DNA of 64,000 bases from Brachypodium distachyon. Its lineage: Eukaryota > Streptophyta > Magnoliopsida > Poales > Poaceae. This document shows, one piece after another, positions 58,601 to 64,000 of this stretch. How positions within the stretch are numbered: the first letter of the stretch is position 1; each line of letters begins with the position of its first letter. The notes beneath the pieces are model-generated. The model saw nothing but the letters and a program-made list of their open reading frames with translations, made no database searches and was not told the DNA's origin. A program made the position numbers and the translations under genes. The stretch is taken from assembly GCF_000005505.3 (NCBI RefSeq), contig NC_016132.3:48312914-48376913 (forward strand), given 5' to 3'.

Positions 58601-59859
58601 ACAATTTTTAGAAGGTAGAGAATCTTTTTATAATTGCTTGTAGTGAGATCAATTATCTTGGTAGTTTTATACCAAATAATATTTGATTTATTTATTTTGA
58701 GTGACACAGGATTACGATGCATGCAAGCTTATCCAATATACCATTTGTTGTTTGCCATGGAAGCTTTAATTTGTTTACCAGCCATATATGTTCTCAGAGT
58801 ATTTGACGGCGGTCTTGATTTGTGTGGTTGGAGCTATGATACACCTAGACGTCCTCTGTTTCGGACTCTTACCTTTGTTATGTACACTGTTCCATGTTAG
58901 TAGTTCCATGCTAGATTAATTACTAGCATGATATAATGCTAGATAGTGTTTGATTATGGGCAAATATGGAGAAGATTCCCGCAAGTGTTGTTTACACTAC
59001 AACTTATGACAATATTCCATTACAAAAATTGTGTTTTTGTACTATTTCTAGTTTGTACTTCTGATGTATTCCTTTGAAGTGTTTGGGATACAGATAAATG
59101 ACGTGGTAGAGAGAGCTACCACTTCTATATTACCATGGTGAGAACTGAGAGGTTGCTTCCGTGTTGTAGTGTCAGTTATAGGCGCTGCAACAAAAGAAAG
59201 ATTTGAAGAAATAATGCAAGTATTAAGGAATTCAAAATTAGGATTCAGTATTTTCAAAAAATAAGCTTCAGTTGTTCTAATTGAAAATTTGCACATACGG
59301 GCGATTGAAATAGATGGGGATGGGGACGGGTCAGTGAGTGTTAATATGGCATCTAGGGAAACAAATTGAAGTAACTTGTACTGAGATAGTACTCTAATTT
59401 TTAATTTGATATTGTAGACACTATTACAATTTTTACTTCTGTACCTATTAAGGTGTGACTTGTGAGCTCGTAACTTTACTCAATGAGATCAAAGTGTGTA
59501 ATATTTTATCAAATGCATGGGTATGTGTCCTATGAGTTTCACACGATCTGTAGTACTTTGTATCGTAATGTCTGTACATAAATTTTCACAAGTTCCGTCT
59601 CATGATTTGTCCATCGATTTCATGAAATCTTTCTTTTTCATCTAAGCTAGGTAACTCGTTTCTTTTTTGAAATTTTGGCCAGATTTTTTACCATTCAGGT
59701 CGGAGTATGTTGTCAGAAGTGAGGTGGACGCAGGGGGAATTATGCTTCAAGCGAAGTTGATGAACATTATTGACAATGTAGAATGTCGGTGACAAATTTC
59801 ATTAATATGACTTCATAGTAGGTGTAATGTTCCGTAGCAATGCACGGGCACCTAACTAG
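55670..59859 (+). mobile_element. Candidate Helitron with exon-like fragments
   Basis: The 3' end is clear: CCGTAGCAATGCACGGGCAC then CTAACTAG (CTAG 59856-59859) before T, with a CCGT/ACGG stem. The 5' end is proposed at TCTTTACTACTACTAATTTG (55670), which resembles grass Helitron starts but follows T rather than A. The interior holds a GC-rich 5'UTR-like block (55740-56330), including MAWRSARRRPRRHILQ followed by a GTGAGC donor. Two coding-like islands follow: EERIHNLLYDAADLVLQQST (about 56610-56670) and QSEDEQDVAVTSLIFTVKR (about 56810-56865, followed by GT). These look like pieces of captured genes; sources unknown. Confidence 0.5.
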
Positions 59860-61446
59860 TACTTAATTATTCGGATGTTTCTTGGTATGCAACATCTATA
59901 CGGGGAAATAGTTAAATGTATAATCTTGGTACAAAAGACTTAGACATGATGTCTATACTCCCTCCGACTCATATTATTTGTCTCAAATTTGTCCAAATAT
60001 GATGTATCCATGTTTAAAAAGCATCTAGATGCATGTAATATTTCGACAAGTAATATGGATCGGAGAAAGTATTATTTTTTGACAACTTTAATATCATAAA
60101 GAATAATCACTAGGGGTGCAAGCACGATTCCCCGTATGACCCATTTCTAAGTCACCCAAATCTCCTGTTCAGCTAAATTTAAACAGATGATTCAAAAAAT
60201 TGAATTAGAGTGGGCCATTTAGATCTCACTAGTCACTTGTATCCCTAAGAATCAATACCTGAATGGAGACAAAATTAAATTAGAGTACTGTACTAGTATT
60301 GCTCTACTTGATCGAAAATAAAATCGCGCGCATGGCTACCTCTCTACTCTGCGGCTCTACACGAGTACGCTAAAAAACGGTCGCAGCAGGTGATCAAAAG
60401 CTGGTGTTTGGGAGCAGATCGAGCTGCAGCCTGCGGGGCTGCGCGCACGTGAGAGCTGGATATAACGAACGGGACGGGCAATTACCACCGTATGCAAGCG
60501 CAACCGTGGGGCTCCCCCGTTGCACTTTGAACGCTATGATGGCGAGGTCGACTGGTGGGCGGCTGCTTCGCATTCGATCGTCGCGTGACCACCGTGCGCG
60601 AGATGCTACCACACTTACTAGAAGTAGCAGCGACTGTCGTCTCGGACTGCGTTTTGTTCTCCTGGTTGCACCGCCTGTTGGCCTGATCTTATCGTTATCT
60701 TCCCGATATCTCCGGACAGAGCAGGGGAGGCACGGATGTGTGAGATGGCCCAGTAGTGGTGTATTGGGCTTGTGGCCTGTGGGTGTCGGTCTGTAACGAA
60801 GAGTTGGCTTGATCGGCAATAGCAATAGCAAAGCATTCGGCTCGGCGGGTCAGTCTATTATTATCCATTTGAATGGCCCATGGGTCCTTTGTGTCTCGCC
60901 GCTGTTCCTTTCTTCTTATTTTTCGGTGTGCTGTTCCCCTTTTCATTTCTGTGCTAGATAATTAAAATTTGCATGCCTATCATTTTGGACGACATCACAA
61001 CATATACATATGGCATACACATCAGACGAATTTTCGGCATGCGCCAGTAGTTAAAGCAGCTAGCTTTCCGGCCGGCCGGGGCAGCATGCAATCGTTGAAG
61101 AAATCAAGGCCGGTCGGTGGCCGATCCTGGCAGACTTTCCTCAACGCTCCATCTGACCGTTCATCTGCCAGCCGCGGAAATTCGAGCGGCCGGTACCCGT
61201 ACACGTGGTAGGAAAGTAGACTGAACAAGGTAAAGTCAGAAGCGGCTGGCCGCCAGCAGTCAAGTCTGATCAGCGTCTCAGCGTAATATATTACTACTCC
61301 AGAAACAAAATCAAGGCTAACGTGCAAGTCATATGGAGGCGACACAACGACAGAGGCTCTAGCTTTATAAACCAACACGGCATCACGCAGTTGGGTCATC
61401 GCAGACTGCAACGTCAAGGGGGAACGCGGCAAACCGGCGGTAATCC
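59860..61446. other. Intergenic upstream of small secreted-protein gene
   Basis: Contains one Stowaway copy (59958-60069) and otherwise no recognised element. TTTATAAACC near 61363 is a TATA candidate for the ORF starting at 61447. Confidence 0.45.
59958..60069. mobile_element. Stowaway MITE
   Basis: 112 bp between TA pairs (59956-59957, 60070-60071), starting CTCCCTCCGACTCATATTAT and ending ATGGATCGGAGAAAG. Inverted core TGCATGTAATATTTCGACAA matches the other copies in opposite orientation. Confidence 0.85.
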
Positions 61447-61941
61447 ATGAGGACACAAGCTCTGGTGCTCGCCTACTTGCTGGCCGCCGCGCTGCTGCAC
61501 TCGCTGCCGCGCCAAAGCGCCGCGGCCTCTCCCGTGTCGACCGCCGGCAAGCTCGTCGTGGGTGGTTAGTATCTGCTCATGAGTACGAGATGGCCACTCA
61601 GTCTGAGTACCATTGTGCCGCAGTCGTCCGATCGATTACAGTACAGTAATATTTTACACGTGCTTTGGGGTGTCTTTGTTTTTGCAGGGACAGAGTTACG
61701 CCTCCCCATGATAGAGAAATTCAGTCGTTCCATGACGGCGAATCAGTCGACAGTGCAGCAACTTTTTCTTCAGACGTCGAGCGATGATGGAATTGGGCAC
61801 TGCCGCCACCCGAACTGGTTCTCCTTGCTCCTGGAAATGACTTCACCATTTGCCCGAGACCATCCGTTCGTCGACCAAGAGATAGGGCTCGATCACTTGC
61901 TCGTGCTCACGGCGGCATTCGTCGTATACCTTTTCCGCTGA
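61447..61941 (+). CDS. Possible two-exon small secreted protein, unknown function
   Basis: ATG at 61447 opens a signal-peptide-like start (MRTQALVLAYLLAAALLHSL, then PRQSAAASP) in a GC-rich first exon to 61564. The frame would stop at once in the following bases. A GT donor (GTGGGTG|GTTAGT) and an acceptor after TTTTTGCAG (61687) join it in phase to 61688-61941, giving 123 residues ending FVVYLFR. The hydrophobic C-terminus (HLLVLTAAFVVYLF) could be a GPI-anchor signal or a membrane segment. A TATA-like TTTATAA lies about 85 bp upstream of the ATG. I do not recognise the family. It may be a gene fragment: exon 2 is short and of ordinary base composition. Expression evidence would decide. Confidence 0.4.
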
Positions 61942-63000
61942 TTTCGAGGCTGTTCCAGATATTCCACAGACTGATTTCATTATATAGATCTCAATTTATA
62001 TTGAGCGAACGTTTGTGTGTGTATTCTTTGAGGTTTTGCGCAAGCTGCCTGTAGAATTAATCATGAATTGTGTTGGCAGTTTTCCCCTTTGTAGGGCAAG
62101 TAGTCTCGGGGCGCCCCGCGCTCGTAGTCTTGTGGTGTATTCTACTATTCTTACAAACGAAGTTGCTGAAATAGTGCCGCTAATGTCTATGCCATGATCG
62201 ATTTAATTTGTTGAGTTGCAGTCTTTGTTTCGCTCTTTTATTTGCCTGCAAGTTTTGCCATGTATACTACTAGTTGCACTTGGATGGCTGAAAGTTATGT
62301 CAAATTATTTTGAAAACATTTACGCATGTAAATATTCGAGTATCCTACATGCTTGTAAGATTTGGTGATAAAAAGGGCGAAATGCTAACAGGTGCACGTT
62401 AGCCCAAAGGAATCAGAGTAACCACTCCCACTTTTCTGGGTTTCCCTGTACCCAAGTCTCCTTACTTTTACAGTTTTACTTAGAGATTTGCTCAACTGTT
62501 GTCGGATTTGGTTTGTACTTTAAGATTCAGAACGAAACGATATAAAGAGTGAAGTGAGGATGACGTCTAGATACTAATCATAAGGTTTTGAAACATCGAT
62601 TGAGATTTAAGGCTTTTGCTTAAAAGTCATGAGATAAAGCCACTTTGTTTGCTACTTTTTTATTTCCAGGAGTTTTCACCATCTCATTTAGTGGCCATCG
62701 CTTTCATGTCAAATCAAGGGTGTGTTTGGTTTGGTGTCAAGATGTGTCGTGCTAAATTTGTGCTCATTGACCAAAATTTAAAACTACTCCTATTTGGCAA
62801 GCCAATCTTGTTTACGAAATTGAACTTTGGCCCAAGTTTGGCCAACTCAAAGGCAACCAAAAGTTACAACCAATTACTTAACTTGTTATTTTTTATTTTT
62901 ATAAAAGACACCCAAGGACGCCGACTTGTCAAATTTTGACAGGGCAAGCATGGGCAAGTCAGCGATGTACCGATGCCGATTCAATTCCATCCGTGCTCTT
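61942..63000. other. Intergenic, AT-rich
   Basis: No gene recognised. GGGTGTGTTTGGTTTGG near 62718 resembles a Tourist-type end, but no partner end was found. Confidence 0.4.
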
Positions 63001-63274
63001 TTTTTTTGACAGCCAAAGTTCCTCTTTATTAAGTAACTGAAAGGAGAGAAATATCATCAACTAGAAGAGGAACAATGCTAGGGGGAGGAGAGTCCGCCCA
63101 CGAAGTAGCAGCAGAGAATCTTGCAAGCCTGGCGATTTCATCCGCGCTCTTAATCTGCAGTAATATTTTCTTTTTTTGGGAAAACGTTTCTTGGTGTCTA
63201 GAGGCCGTAAGCAGGCTCGAGGTGCGACAGCTATAGTGTTGGGCCTGGATTTGCAAAAGCAGCCCAACAGACAC
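63001..63274 (-). mobile_element. 5'-truncated LINE-like 3' end
   Basis: Read on the minus strand, a coding tail (SADEIARLARFSAATSWADS, then LLVDDISLLSVT and stop) is followed by a short 3' UTR with AATAAAG (complement near 63030) and a poly-A (T9 at about 63000-63009 on the plus strand). This is the layout of the 3' end of a plant L1-type element, by recall of similar tails. TTCCATCCGTGCTCTT (62985-63000) and TTTCATCCGCGCTCTT (63136-63151) may be a target duplication, which would end the insertion near 63136. Confidence 0.5.
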
Positions 63275-63692
63275 CGAACATCAACTTCTTCTATTCACTT
63301 GTATTTTCTTTCCATATCCTAAAACACAAACTTTCCAATTCCATCGATTTTGTTCCAATCCGGTTGAGACTTTTTTAAAAGGGAAACCCGATTCATACCT
63401 GGACCTCAATGATAATTAGGGTAGGAAGTTATTAGGAAACCAAAATAGGCATCAAAATAATTACACTACCAGCTGGTAGGAATATTTCCAGATTTCAGAA
63501 CATCTACTTAGTAGCTAGGTCGACCCGGATCCTAATCGGATACCAGTAAAACCTTTCCCAATATCCTATATTACCGATTCAGTTTCCCGGTGAATCCCGG
63601 TCGCCTCCGATTAACGCCGGCTGCAGGAGAACTAGATGCCCTTGGCGTAGCAAGTAAAGCTCGGTGGACACAACACTACAAGAGGCTGTAGC
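63275..63692. other. Upstream region of channel gene
   Basis: No separate gene seen. Contains the probable promoter and 5' UTR of the channel gene; no clear TATA box was identified. Confidence 0.35.
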
Positions 63693-64000
63693 ATGGAAAG
63701 ACGAGGCATAGGGACGACGCCAATGCTGCCGGCGGCGAGCATCGGCACCGGCGTTTCCACTTGGCATCTCCCGGAAGGACTGGGCGGTGCCTCTCCTCCG
63801 CTCCGGCCCAACGTCATCGACCCTTACGGATGGCGCTACAGGTGCCGCTCGCCTTGCCACGCACGTTAATTACGTTGTGATCCACGACCAACAGAGCTTA
63901 ATTATACGATCTATCGATCTCTCAGGTGGTGGCAGAACTTCCTGGTCATGCTGGTGGCGTACACGGCGTGGGCGTCGCCGTTCGAGCTGGCCATGGAGAG
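63693..64000 (+). CDS. Shaker-type K+ channel, 5' end (partial)
   Basis: Exon 1 (63693-63841) encodes a Pro/Gly-rich cytosolic N-terminus ending VIDPYGWRY. Exon 2 (63926 to beyond the window) continues RWWQNFLVMLVAYTAWASPF and ELAMER, the first membrane helix (S1) of plant voltage-gated Shaker channels (KAT/AKT/KC1 class). The intron is 84 bp, GT-AG, phase 2, splitting an Arg codon at the place where such genes often have their first intron. Such channels move potassium across the plasma membrane; S4 sensor, pore and cyclic-nucleotide domains lie outside the window, so the subtype is undecided. Start: ATG 63693 gives the longer frame; ATG 63720 is an alternative. Confidence 0.78.

Noticed and set aside
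1..64000. CRISPR, operon, prophage or defence-island signals
   Set aside because: Sequence is plant nuclear DNA; tandem repeats present (minisatellite, MITE ends) lack regular spacers and no associated genes exist.

Overview
The window is plant nuclear DNA, almost certainly from a Triticeae grass (wheat, Aegilops or barley type). The grounds are a solo LTR of the BARE/Angela/WIS Copia type, nested Ty3/Gypsy elements with the 'CGGGGGCTAC-TGTCG' end structure, many Stowaway, Tourist and Helitron elements, and a brassinosteroid receptor whose length and sequence fit Triticeae BRI1. No prokaryotic, organellar or viral gene is visible. There is no CRISPR array and no defence-type system.

Layout. 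1-2085: flank and a Copia solo LTR with intact target duplications. 2086-19150: a repeat-like flank split by a 15.4 kb Gypsy element (minus orientation, target duplication CATCT). A second Gypsy of the same family lies inside it (plus orientation) and is itself rearranged, with an inverted duplication of pol and an inverted internal LTR. Both carry the 'putative gypsy-type transposon' extra ORF in antisense. 19150-23200: MITE-like DNA, an AT microsatellite, a 1.4 kb Helitron and an 83-bp tandem duplication. 23275-27681 (+): a five-exon alliinase/tryptophan-aminotransferase-related gene whose large first intron has collected MITEs. 27999-28069 (-): tRNA-Gly(CCC). 28070-41126: mostly unrecognised intergenic DNA with MITEs, a cluster of CATGCA motifs and a minisatellite-bearing element. 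41127-45183: head-to-tail Helitron ends. 48027-51395 (-): intronless BRI1. 53532-60069: MITEs and a candidate 4.2 kb Helitron with exon-like pieces. 61447-61941 (+): a possible two-exon small secreted protein. 63693-64000 (+): the start of a Shaker-type potassium channel gene, cut by the window edge.

The host genes do not form an operon or one pathway. BRI1 perceives brassinosteroid at the plasma membrane. The aminotransferase-like gene belongs to the family that includes the auxin-synthesis enzymes TAA1/TAR. The channel would carry potassium. Gene order probably follows the BRI1 segment of rice chromosome 1 (Triticeae group 3); this is recalled, not computed. The most unusual material is the rearranged Gypsy pair with its antisense, promoter-bearing and apparently intron-containing ORF, and the Helitron clusters.
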